A stretch of 64,000 nt of DNA from JAGVSZ01 sp035456405 (GTDB taxonomy: Bacteria; Pseudomonadota; Gammaproteobacteria; Burkholderiales; SG8-39). A program made the translations under genes and the position numbers. The notes under the pieces are model-generated. The model saw only the letters and a program-made list of their open reading frames with translations, did not search any database and was not told the origin of the DNA. Positions 49,563-57,954 of this stretch are shown here, one piece after another; position 1 is the stretch's first letter; each line of letters opens with the position of its first letter. The stretch spans positions 1 to 64,000 of the forward strand of contig DATIDG010000065.1 of the NCBI GenBank assembly GCA_035456405.1. Reading direction: 5' to 3'.

Positions 49563-51674
49563 ATGGCGTTCAAGGTAGGCATCGACGTAGGCGGGACCTT
49601 CACCGACTTCATCGTGACCCGCGACGGGGCCGAGCCCGAAATCCACAAAACGCTCTCGACGCCCGCCGATCCGTCGATCGCGGTGGTCGAGGGCCTGGCC
49701 GAGATCGCGGCCGCGCAGGGGCGGGCGCTGACCGAGTTCGCAGCGGCGATCGACACCATCGTCCACGGGACGACCGTCACCACCAATGCGACGCTCACCT
49801 CGACCGGCGCGAAATCGGGCCTGATCACCACGCGCGGTGTGCGCGACGCGCTCGAGATGCGGCGCGGCATCCGCGAGGAGCAGTACAACAACCGCTACAC
49901 CAACGTGCCGCCGCTCGTGCCGCGCTATCTGCGCGCGGGCGTAGGCGGGCGACTCGACCGCGACGGACGGGAGGTCGAGCCGCTCGCGCTCGATGAGGTG
50001 CGCGCGGCGATCGAGCTCTTCAAGCGCGAACGCGTCGCGGCGGTGTCGATCTGCTTCATGAATGCGTTCGCGAACCCGGCGCACGAGCGCGCGGCCGCGG
50101 AGCTGGTGCGCCGCGAGCTGTCGGGTGCGTATCTCACTGTCTCGACGGACCTGCTGCCGTCGATCCGCTTCTACGAGCGCGTCAGCACGACCGCGCTGAA
50201 CTCGTACGTCGGGCCGAAGCTCAACCACTACCTCGACCAGCTCGTCGCGCGGCTGAAGGATGCGGGCTTCCGCGGCGTGCTGCTGATCATGCAGTCGAAC
50301 GGCGGCGTGATGACGCCGGCGATTGCGCGCGCCAAGGCGGCGCTCACGCTGCTGTCGGGGCCCGCGGGCGGCCCCGGCGCCGGGCTCTTCTACGCGCGCG
50401 CGCACGACCAGAATCGCTGCATCACCATCGACATGGGCGGCACGAGCTTCGAGGCGTCCGTGGCCGTCGACGGGCCGGTCATCGTCAATGAGGGCACGAT
50501 CGCGCGGCATCGCATCGCGCTGCCGATGCTCGACATCCACACCATCGGCGCGGGCGGCGGCTCCGTCGGCTGGATCGACCAGGGCGGGATGCTGCGCATG
50601 GGGCCGGCGAGCGCGGGCGCCGACCCCGGGCCGGCGTGCTACGGCAAGGGCGGGAAGCTCCCGACGACGACCGACGCAAACGTCGTGCTCGGCTACCTCG
50701 ACCCCGTCTACTTCGCCGGCGGGAAGATGAAGCTCGACCCCGCGGCGGCGCGGCGCGCGATCGACGAGCATATCGCGCGGCCGATGAAGCTCTCCGTCGA
50801 GGACGCCGCAGCGGGCATGTACCGCGTGGTGTGCAACAACATGGCGCAGGGCGTGCGCGAGGTCACGATCAAGCGCGGTTTCGACCCGCGCGAGTTCCCG
50901 ATGATCGCCGCGGGCGGCGCCGGCCCGATCCACTCCTGCCTCATCTCGAACGAGCTCGAGATCCCCCTGCAGATCGTGCCGCGCGAGTCGTCGGTGCTGT
51001 GCGCCTTCGGCATGCTGCTCGCGGACCTGCAGCACGACTTCGTGCGCACGTTCGTCGCCCGGCTCGAGTCGCTCGACTGGGCACGGCTCGCCTGCGTGGT
51101 CGAGGAGATGGTCGCTGAGGGCAGCCGGCTGCTCACCGAGGAGCGCATTCCCGTGGCGCGCCAGAAATTCGACGTGCGCCTCGACTGTCGCTACATCAAG
51201 CAGTACCACGAGGTGTCGGTCCCGATCGCGCGCGAGGTCATCGCGCGCGGCGAGGCCGCGGCCGTCGCGCGCGCCTTCGATGCCGAGCACAACCGACTCT
51301 ACGGCTATTCGCTCGAGGCCGAGCGAACGCCGGTGGAGCTGATCAACGTGCGGGTGCAGGCCATCGGCGTGGTCGAAAAGCCGCGCTACCGCAAGGAGGA
51401 CTGGGCGGGCGACGACGCGGCGCGGGCGCTCAAGGGCCGGCGGAACGTCTACATCCCGGAGACGAACGCGTTCCGAGCCGTGCCGGTTTACGACGGGCAC
51501 AAGCTCGCGTTCGGCAACCGCATCGCCGGGCCGGCGATGATCGAGGAGGTGACCACCGCCGTGTTCGTCTCCGACGCGTACGACTGCGCGGTCGATGCCT
51601 ACGGCTCATTCGCCGTCTACCGCAAGGGGCGCGAGGACCTCGTGAGTCTTCGCAAAGAGGAAGCCGTCGCATGA
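49563..51674 (+). CDS. hydantoinase/oxoprolinase HyuA family protein
   Basis: A 703-residue ATP-dependent amidohydrolase/carboxylase subunit. KVGIDVGGTFTDFIVTRDG near residues 4-22 is the ATPase loop, STGAKSGLITTRGVRDALEM and MGGTSFEASVA follow, and GAGGGSVGWID and GRASAGADPGP-like (PASAGADPGPACYGKGG) segments complete the fold. With HyuB it forms N-methylhydantoinase-, 5-oxoprolinase- or acetophenone carboxylase-type enzymes. An aromatic-ketone carboxylase would fit the neighbourhood but cannot be decided. Its stop overlaps the HyuB start (ATGA). Confidence 0.87.
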   Translation: MAFKVGIDVGGTFTDFIVTRDGAEPEIHKTLSTPADPSIAVVEGLAEIAAAQGRALTEFAAAIDTIVHGTTVTTNATLTSTGAKSGLITTRGVRDALEMRRGIREEQYNNRYTNVPPLVPRYLRAGVGGRLDRDGREVEPLALDEVRAAIELFKRERVAAVSICFMNAFANPAHERAAAELVRRELSGAYLTVSTDLLPSIRFYERVSTTALNSYVGPKLNHYLDQLVARLKDAGFRGVLLIMQSNGGVMTPAIARAKAALTLLSGPAGGPGAGLFYARAHDQNRCITIDMGGTSFEASVAVDGPVIVNEGTIARHRIALPMLDIHTIGAGGGSVGWIDQGGMLRMGPASAGADPGPACYGKGGKLPTTTDANVVLGYLDPVYFAGGKMKLDPAAARRAIDEHIARPMKLSVEDAAAGMYRVVCNNMAQGVREVTIKRGFDPREFPMIAAGGAGPIHSCLISNELEIPLQIVPRESSVLCAFGMLLADLQHDFVRTFVARLESLDWARLACVVEEMVAEGSRLLTEERIPVARQKFDVRLDCRYIKQYHEVSVPIAREVIARGEAAAVARAFDAEHNRLYGYSLEAERTPVELINVRVQAIGVVEKPRYRKEDWAGDDAARALKGRRNVYIPETNAFRAVPVYDGHKLAFGNRIAGPAMIEEVTTAVFVSDAYDCAVDAYGSFAVYRKGREDLVSLRKEEAVA

Positions 51675-53344
51675 AGGTCGATCCGATCCTGCTGTCGGTG
51701 TACGCCCGCACCTTCAAGGCGATCACCGACGAGATGTCGATCTCGATGCAGCAGACGACGCGCTCGCCGATCCTGTGCGAGGCGAAAGACTACGTCACCG
51801 GGCTGTACGACGCCGACGGAAGGATGCTGGAGCAGACCGAGAACCTGCCGATCCTGGCGTTCTCGCTCGCGCCGGTGTGCAAGTACATCAGGCAGTACTT
51901 CGGCGACGACCTGCACCCCGGCGACGTGATCTTCCACAACGACGTGTTCAGCCTCGGCAACCAGAACAACGACGTCGCGGTGTACAAGCCGGTGTTCCTC
52001 GACGGCAAGCTCGTGGCCTGGACCGCGGTCAAGGGCCATCAGGCCGACATCGGGGGCAACGTGCCCGGCGGCTACAACCCGAACGCGACCGAGGTGTGGC
52101 AGGAGGCGCTGCGCATCCCGCCGGTCAAGGTGTTCGAGAAAGGGAAGCTGCGCAAGGACGTCTGGGACCTGATCTTCGCCAACATCCGCTTCGACATCGT
52201 CCAGCACGACATGAAAGCCGAGATCGGTGCGTGCAAGGTGGGCGAGCGGCGCTTGCTGGAGCTGCTCGGGAAGTACGGGCTCGAGAGCTACGAGGCGCAC
52301 AAGCAGGCGCTGTTCGAGGCGACGCGCAAGATGATGGAGGCCGAGATCGCCAAGATCCCGAACGGCGTCTACACCGGCGAGGGCTCGGTCTACTACGACG
52401 GCCGGCACGAGGGCTCGACATTCAAGATCCGGGTGAAGATCCGCGTTGAGGACCGGCGCATCAAGTTCGACTACTCGGATACCGACGCCCAGACCAACGG
52501 CTTCGTGAACGGCACCTTCACCTCGAGCGCCTCGGCGACCATCCTCACGCTGCTCCAGATGGTGAACCCGGACATCCCGCACAACGAGGGGATGGTGGAG
52601 CCGATCGAGATCGTCATCCCCGAGGGCACGATCCTCAACGCCGCGTACCCGAAGGCGACGACCTTCGGCAACCATCTCTGCCCGCCGAACGCCGACGCGA
52701 TCCAGCGCGCGCTCGCGCCGGTGATGCCCGACCGCGTCACCGCCGGCTGGAACAACCTGCTGTGCTCGCTGACCACCGGCATCGACCCGCACAAGAACGA
52801 GAAGTACGTCGACATCGGCTTCATGGGCCTCAAGGGCGGATCGGGCGCGATGCAGGGCACCGACGGCTACGACCACATCGGCATGATCGACGCCTCCGGC
52901 GGCGTGCTCGACCAGGACTACGAGATGTTCGAGCAGCAGACGCCGCACCGCTTGATCCGGCACGAGTACCTCACCGACTCGGCCGGGCCCGGCGAGTGGC
53001 GCGGCGGCCTCGGCGTCGAGACGATCTTCGAGATCGGCTCCGACGACACGCAGCTCGTCACGTTCGGCGACGGCGACTTCGAGCCGGCGTTCGGGCTGTT
53101 CGGCGGCGGTGAGGGAACGCTCAATTTCATCCGGCTCCGCTATCCGGACGGGCGCGAGGTCACGCCGCGCAACAAGGACCTGATCGCCGGCGTGCCGAAG
53201 GGCACCGTCTATCACCAGCAGGCGGGCGGCGGCGGCGGCTACGGCGATCCGCGCAGGCGCGATCGCGCGAAGCTCGCTGCGGAGGTGCGCGACGGCGTGG
53301 TCTCCGCCGAGATGGCGCGGAAGGCCTACGGCTTCGAAGGCTAG
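51671..53344 (+). CDS. hydantoinase HyuB family protein
   Basis: A 557-residue partner of HyuA. QTTRSPILCEAKDYVTGLYD, GDVIFHNDVFSLGNQNNDVA and the C-terminal AGGGGGYGDPRRRD are the family's conserved ends. It coordinates metal at the active site shared with HyuA in related enzymes. It begins in a four-base overlap with HyuA and ends 6 bp before the acyl-CoA dehydrogenase. Confidence 0.87.
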   Translation: MKVDPILLSVYARTFKAITDEMSISMQQTTRSPILCEAKDYVTGLYDADGRMLEQTENLPILAFSLAPVCKYIRQYFGDDLHPGDVIFHNDVFSLGNQNNDVAVYKPVFLDGKLVAWTAVKGHQADIGGNVPGGYNPNATEVWQEALRIPPVKVFEKGKLRKDVWDLIFANIRFDIVQHDMKAEIGACKVGERRLLELLGKYGLESYEAHKQALFEATRKMMEAEIAKIPNGVYTGEGSVYYDGRHEGSTFKIRVKIRVEDRRIKFDYSDTDAQTNGFVNGTFTSSASATILTLLQMVNPDIPHNEGMVEPIEIVIPEGTILNAAYPKATTFGNHLCPPNADAIQRALAPVMPDRVTAGWNNLLCSLTTGIDPHKNEKYVDIGFMGLKGGSGAMQGTDGYDHIGMIDASGGVLDQDYEMFEQQTPHRLIRHEYLTDSAGPGEWRGGLGVETIFEIGSDDTQLVTFGDGDFEPAFGLFGGGEGTLNFIRLRYPDGREVTPRNKDLIAGVPKGTVYHQQAGGGGGYGDPRRRDRAKLAAEVRDGVVSAEMARKAYGFEG

Positions 53345-53350
53345 CATTGT

Positions 53351-54484
53351 ATGGACTTCGAGCTGAGCGAGGAGCAGAAGCAGGTCCGCGATGCGTTCGC
53401 GCGCTTCTGCGACGAGCGCATCGCGCCGCAGGCGGCCGCGCTCGACGAGGCGCACGCGTTTCCGCGCGAGCACTTCGCCGAGCTCGGCCGCCTCGGCTTC
53501 TTCGGCATCCGCTATCCCGAGGAGGTCGGCGGCTCGGGACTCGACCTCGTTACCTTCTGCCTCGCGCTCGAGGAGGTCGCGCGGGGGTCGCTCTCGCTCG
53601 CCGGCTGCGCGGCGATGCAGTCGCTCATGGGCACGAAGTTCCTGCACATGCTAGGCAACGCCGACGTGCTCGAGCGGCTGTTCAGGCCGGCGCTGCGCGG
53701 GGAGAAGATCGGCGCGATCTGCATGACCGAGCCGAACGCGGGCTCCGACCTCGACTCGATTGCCACGCGCGCGGACAAGGTCGACGGCGGCTACAGGCTC
53801 AACGGCCAGAAGATCTGGGTCACCTCCGCGCCGGTGGCCGATTTCTTCACCGTCTTCGCCCGCGCAGGAGAGGAGCGCAAGCTCACGATCTTTCTCGTCG
53901 AGCGCGCCTTCAAGGGCCTGCACGTCGGGCGCGCGATCGAGAAGATGGGCGTATGGGCGCTGCCGACCTCGGAGCTTGCGCTCGACGACTGCTTCGTACC
54001 GGACGGCCATCGCCTGTCCAAGGCTGAGGGTGACGGCGAGAGCCACCTGCGGAAGCTCCTCGCCGAGATCCGGATCGTCACCGGCGCAATGGCGAACGGC
54101 GTCGCGCGGGCTGCGCTCGCCGAGGCGGTGCGCTACAGCGCCGAGCGCAAGCAGTTCGGCAAGCCGATCAACCGCTATCAGGCGATCCAGCACAAGCTCG
54201 CCGAGATGGCGACCGGGCTCGAGGCGGCGGAGCGGCTCGTGCTGTATGCCGCGTGGCTGAAGGATGCCGACCGGCCGCACCACAAGGAAGCCGCGATGGC
54301 GAAGCTTTTCGCGAGCGAGACGGCTGCGTCGATCTGCGACCAGGCGGCGCGCGTCCTCGCCTCGTACGGCTACGCGATGGAGTACCCGGTGCAGCGCTAC
54401 CTGCGGGACGTCCGCTTCACGCTGATCGGCGGCGGGACGAGCGAGATCCTCAAGTTGATCATCGCCAAGGAAGTAGCCGGATGA
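53351..54484 (+). CDS. acyl-CoA dehydrogenase
   Basis: A 377-residue FAD acyl-CoA dehydrogenase. ICMTEPNAGSDLDSIATRAD (residues 123-142) and GQKIWVTSAP are the first signature; RYLRDVRFTLIGGGTSEILK is near the C-terminus. In that second signature the Glu of the MCAD-type YEGT motif is Gly, as in isovaleryl-CoA-type enzymes that use a helix-G Glu; Glu239 is near that position but one residue off in my alignment. Substrate not determined. It starts 6 bp after HyuB and is followed by a dispersed repeat. Confidence 0.88.
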   Translation: MDFELSEEQKQVRDAFARFCDERIAPQAAALDEAHAFPREHFAELGRLGFFGIRYPEEVGGSGLDLVTFCLALEEVARGSLSLAGCAAMQSLMGTKFLHMLGNADVLERLFRPALRGEKIGAICMTEPNAGSDLDSIATRADKVDGGYRLNGQKIWVTSAPVADFFTVFARAGEERKLTIFLVERAFKGLHVGRAIEKMGVWALPTSELALDDCFVPDGHRLSKAEGDGESHLRKLLAEIRIVTGAMANGVARAALAEAVRYSAERKQFGKPINRYQAIQHKLAEMATGLEAAERLVLYAAWLKDADRPHHKEAAMAKLFASETAASICDQAARVLASYGYAMEYPVQRYLRDVRFTLIGGGTSEILKLIIAKEVAG

Positions 54485-54490
54485 GCCACC

Positions 54491-54661
54491 GCGCAGGGGC
54501 CGCCGCAGGGCGGAAGAGGGGCCTCGGCGCAAGCTGGGGATCTGACCCCGGAGGCGGCCGTAAGCGGCTGGCGGCCCCATGCGTCCGCTCTCGGGTCGCA
54601 TCCCCGTTCTGCGATCGGGGCCCCTGCTCCGCCTCGCCGGCCGCCCCACGCTTGCGTGGGG
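54491..54661. repeat. dispersed palindromic repeat, copy 2
   Basis: The core, 54491-54630, starts GCGCAGGGGCCGCC and ends GGGGCCCCTGCTCC, the exact reverse complement of the start of copy 1 (24428-24441). It shares GGGGATCTGACCCCGGAGGCG and GGGTCGCA with copy 1. A hairpin CCCCACGC-TT-GCGTGGGG at 54644-54661 follows and corresponds to the copy 1 hairpin. It lies in the gap after the acyl-CoA dehydrogenase stop. Confidence 0.6.
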
Positions 54662-54743
54662 ATGCGAGCAAGGCGAAGCCGGTTGGCCGCCGACGCGAGG
54701 ATGTGTGCGCTCGCATGAGCTTTCCGGAGGCGGCAGGGTAAGG

Positions 54744-55139
54744 ATGACCGAGCGGCGCATCAAGGTGGTCCTCGCCAAGCCCGGCCTCGACGGTCACGAC
54801 CAGGGCGCGAAGGTGGTCGTACGCGCGCTGATGGACGCGGGCATGGAAGTCGTCTACACCGGTTTGCGGCAGACGCCCGAGGCGGTGGCGCGCATCGCGC
54901 TCGACGAGGACGTGGACGTGATCGCGCTGTCGTCGTTGGCCGGCTCGCACCTGGCGTTCTGCGAGCGGCTCAAGCCGCTGCTCGAGCGGGCCGGCCTCGC
55001 CGACAAGCTGTGGGTGATCGGCGGCAACCTGCCGAAGCAGGACCACGCGCGGCTGCGCGAGCTGGGGTTCAAGGGCATCTTCCCGTCGAGCTCGAGGCTC
55101 AACGACATCGTGGGATTCATCAGGGAGAACGTGCAATGA
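54744..55139 (+). CDS. B12-binding subunit of acyl-CoA mutase
   Basis: A 131-residue cobalamin-binding domain with PGLDGHDQGAKVV (His18 as the lower cobalt ligand), ALSSLAGSH and VIGGNLPKQD, the three B12-binding segments. It is the separate small subunit of a split methylmalonyl-CoA-mutase-type enzyme. Start ATG at 54744; its stop overlaps the large-subunit ATG (ATGA). Confidence 0.92.
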   Translation: MTERRIKVVLAKPGLDGHDQGAKVVVRALMDAGMEVVYTGLRQTPEAVARIALDEDVDVIALSSLAGSHLAFCERLKPLLERAGLADKLWVIGGNLPKQDHARLRELGFKGIFPSSSRLNDIVGFIRENVQ

Positions 55140-56749
55140 ACGACAGGCTCCAGTCGTCCGTCCAGCCGGTCCTGAACGAGTCGGGCATCGAGATCAAGCC
55201 GGTCTACACCCCGCGCGACGTCGCCGAGTCGGGCGGCGACGGGTTCATCGGCATGCCGGGCGAGTACCCGTTCGTGCGCGGCATCCATCCGCTCATGTAC
55301 CGGCACCGGCCGTACACGATGCGGCAGTACGCCGGGTTCGGGAACCCGCGCGACACGAACGAGCGCTTCAAGTACCTCATCGCCAACGGCCAGACCGGGC
55401 TCAACGTCGCCTTCGACCTGCCGACGCAGATCGGCATCGACTCCGACGACCCGCTCGCGGTCGGCGAGGTCGGGCGCGTCGGGATGGCGGTGGACAGCCT
55501 GCGCGACTTCGAGATCGCCTTCGACGGGATCGACCTCGACCGGATCACCGTGTCGCTCACGATCAACGGGGCGGCGCCGCAGCTTATCGCGATGTACCTT
55601 GCGATGGCGGAGAAGCGCGGCTACGACGTGAGGAAGCTGCGCGGCACCGCGCAGAACGACATCCTCAAGGAGTTCGTCGGCCGCGGCACCTGGATCTATC
55701 CGGTGAAGCCGTCGGTCAGGCTCGTCGGCGACACGATCGAGTACTGCGCGCAGGTGGCTCCGAAGTACAGCCCGGTCTCGGTGTGCGGATACCACATCCG
55801 CGAGTCGGGCGCGAACCCGGTGCAGGAGATGGCGTACGGGTTCTGCATCGCGAAGGCGTATGCCGACGAGGTGCTGGCGCGCGGGCTGCCGATCGACGAG
55901 TTCGCCGGGCGGCTGTCGTTCAACTTCAACGTGTTCGGCAACCTCTTCGAGCAGGTGTGCAAGTTCCGGGCGGCGCGCGGCCTGTGGGCGAAGATCATGA
56001 AGGAGCAGTACGGCGCGAAAGACCCCGGGTCGATGTGGCTGCGGATGATCGCAGGCGGCGGGGGCGGGGGGCTTACCTACGAGCAGCCCGAGGTCAACAT
56101 CGTGCGCGGCGCTTACTACGCGCTGACCGCGGCGCTCGCCGGCTGTCAGACCACCGCGCTGTGCTGCTACGACGAGGCCTACACGATCCCGACCGAGTAC
56201 GCGCAGCGCATCTCGCTGCGCACGATGCAGCTCCTGATCGAGGAGATGGGGCTCGCCGACACCGTCGACCCGCTCGCCGGCTCGTACTACGTCGAGACCC
56301 TCACCAACCAGATGCGCCAGGACATGGAGCGCGTCATGGGCGAGGTGGAAGCTCAGGGCGGCATCGTGAAGCTGATCGCGGAGGGGGCGATCCAGGCGCA
56401 GGTCTCAGCCCAGGCCTATCAGATGCAGCGGAACATCGAGTCGGGCAGGTTCCGCAAGGTGGGCGTCAACTGCTATCGGGTCGACGAGACCGAGGAACGC
56501 GACATCGCGTTCCACCCCTATCGCGAGGAGGACACGCGGATGCAGATCGAGAGCCTGAACCGCGTGCGCGCGGAGCGGGACGCCGGGCGGGCCAGGGCGG
56601 CGCTCGCGCGAGTGCGCGCGGACGCGGGCGCCGACCGGAACGTCATGCCGGCCATCATGGAGGCAGTGAAGGCGTACGCGACCGTGGGCGAGATCACCAA
56701 CGAGCTGGTCGCGGTCCACGGACGGTATCGCGAGCCGATCCGGTTCTGA
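55136..56749 (+). CDS. B12-dependent acyl-CoA mutase large subunit
   Basis: A 537-residue substrate-binding subunit of the methylmalonyl-CoA mutase family. TMRQYAGFGNPRDT carries Tyr65 at the position of Tyr89 in methylmalonyl-CoA mutase, PSVRLVGD carries Arg195 at the Arg207 position, and CGYHIRES has the active-site Tyr219-His220. Ala92 (VAFDLPT) is not the Asp of 2-hydroxyisobutyryl-CoA mutase. These residues favour a substrate with a second carboxylate, as in methylmalonyl- or another alkylmalonyl/succinyl-CoA. The following PTQIGIDSD departs from the usual PTHRGYDSD, so specificity may differ. Confidence 0.88.
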   Translation: MNDRLQSSVQPVLNESGIEIKPVYTPRDVAESGGDGFIGMPGEYPFVRGIHPLMYRHRPYTMRQYAGFGNPRDTNERFKYLIANGQTGLNVAFDLPTQIGIDSDDPLAVGEVGRVGMAVDSLRDFEIAFDGIDLDRITVSLTINGAAPQLIAMYLAMAEKRGYDVRKLRGTAQNDILKEFVGRGTWIYPVKPSVRLVGDTIEYCAQVAPKYSPVSVCGYHIRESGANPVQEMAYGFCIAKAYADEVLARGLPIDEFAGRLSFNFNVFGNLFEQVCKFRAARGLWAKIMKEQYGAKDPGSMWLRMIAGGGGGGLTYEQPEVNIVRGAYYALTAALAGCQTTALCCYDEAYTIPTEYAQRISLRTMQLLIEEMGLADTVDPLAGSYYVETLTNQMRQDMERVMGEVEAQGGIVKLIAEGAIQAQVSAQAYQMQRNIESGRFRKVGVNCYRVDETEERDIAFHPYREEDTRMQIESLNRVRAERDAGRARAALARVRADAGADRNVMPAIMEAVKAYATVGEITNELVAVHGRYREPIRF

Positions 56750-56763
56750 GAGGCTGAAGCAAA

Positions 56764-57954
56764 GTGAAGCGGTACACGGTCCTCAGCATGGAGCAGGCGC
56801 TGTCGCTGCCGTCGGCGACGCTGCGCTTTGCCCAGCTCGGGTGGCGCGTGATCCGCATCGAGGCGACGCCGTCGGGCGACGGCCTGCCGGGCGATCCGAA
56901 CCGCTACATCGGCGCGCGCGTCGTCGACGACGACCGGCGCAGCTACTTCGTCGCGCCGAACGTCGGCAAGGAGGCGATCGCGCTCAACCTCAAGGACCCG
57001 CGTGGCCACCAGGTGCTGCGCCGGCTGCTAACCGCGCTGAACGTCGACGTGTTTTGCTGCAACACCGTGCCGTCGCGCTACAAGGCTCTCGGCATCGACT
57101 ACGAGACCCTGTCGGCGGCGAAGCCCGGCCTCATCTGGGCGGGCATTTCCGCGCTGGGGCCGGAGTACCCCGACGTGCCCGGGTACGACCCGGTGGTCCA
57201 GGCGATGTGCGGGTACATGGAGCTGACCGGCGATCCGAACGGTCCGCCGATGCTGACTGGCGTGCCGGTGATCGACCTGAAGGCCGGCGACGAGGTGTAC
57301 GCCAACGTGATGCTCGCGCTGCTCGAGCGCGCGGAGACCGGTCGGGGCGGGCGGATCGACGTTTCGATGCTGCAGGCCGCGGCGTCGTGGCTGATCACGA
57401 CCCTGCCGCTCGTCGACTTCGACTGCCAGCCCAACGAGATCACGCGCGCCGGCAACGAGCACCGCAAGTTCATCCCGACGAACGTTTACCCGGCGTCCGA
57501 CGGCTTCGTCTATATGGCGATCGGCAGCGACGTCCAGTGGAAGCGGCTCACCGAGATCCCGAGGTTCGCCTCGATCGCGAACGAGGTCCGCAAGACGAAC
57601 GAGGGCCGGCACAAAGAGCGGGCCCAGATCCATGCCGACATCGCGGCGGTGACCCACAAGTACGCTGCCGCGGAAATCGCTGCCGACCTCAAGCGCGCCA
57701 CCATTCCGAACACGCCGATCCACGACATCCCGATGGTGCGCAGCCTGCCGGCCCTTAAGGACCGCCTGACCACGACCGTCACGCCGGCCGGCATGACGGT
57801 CCGCATGCAGCCGGCCGCAGTCGACCGCGCAGACGTGCGCACCACGCTGCCGTTCCCGGCGAAGTACGGCGAGCACACCAGGAAGGTGCTGGTCGAGGCC
57901 GGCTTCGGCGCGGGTGACGTCGCTGCGCTCGCCAGGGCGGGGGTGATCGCGTGA
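56764..57954 (+). CDS. CoA-transferase family III (CaiB/BaiF)
   Basis: A 396-residue type III CoA-transferase. AEPSG-type N-terminus (RFAQLGWRVIRIEATPSGDG), RRSYFVAPNVGKEAIALNLK, VPGYDPVVQAMCGYMELTG and PVIDLKAGDEVYANVMLALL with the catalytic-type Asp are family features. It may move CoA between dicarboxylic or aromatic acids, possibly priming the mutase substrate. GTG start at 56764; its stop overlaps the next gene's GTG. Confidence 0.87.
   Translation: MKRYTVLSMEQALSLPSATLRFAQLGWRVIRIEATPSGDGLPGDPNRYIGARVVDDDRRSYFVAPNVGKEAIALNLKDPRGHQVLRRLLTALNVDVFCCNTVPSRYKALGIDYETLSAAKPGLIWAGISALGPEYPDVPGYDPVVQAMCGYMELTGDPNGPPMLTGVPVIDLKAGDEVYANVMLALLERAETGRGGRIDVSMLQAAASWLITTLPLVDFDCQPNEITRAGNEHRKFIPTNVYPASDGFVYMAIGSDVQWKRLTEIPRFASIANEVRKTNEGRHKERAQIHADIAAVTHKYAAAEIAADLKRATIPNTPIHDIPMVRSLPALKDRLTTTVTPAGMTVRMQPAAVDRADVRTTLPFPAKYGEHTRKVLVEAGFGAGDVAALARAGVIA

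Noticed and set aside
54481..54741. 86-codon plus-strand frame after the acyl-CoA dehydrogenase (ATGA overlap)
   Set aside because: It coincides with the dispersed repeat, is Arg/Gly/Pro-rich, and shows no protein character.
55136..56749. 2-hydroxyisobutyryl-CoA mutase or isobutyryl-CoA mutase
   Set aside because: Tyr65, Ala92 and Arg195 match the methylmalonyl-type pocket, not the Ile/Asp or Phe/Gln sets.
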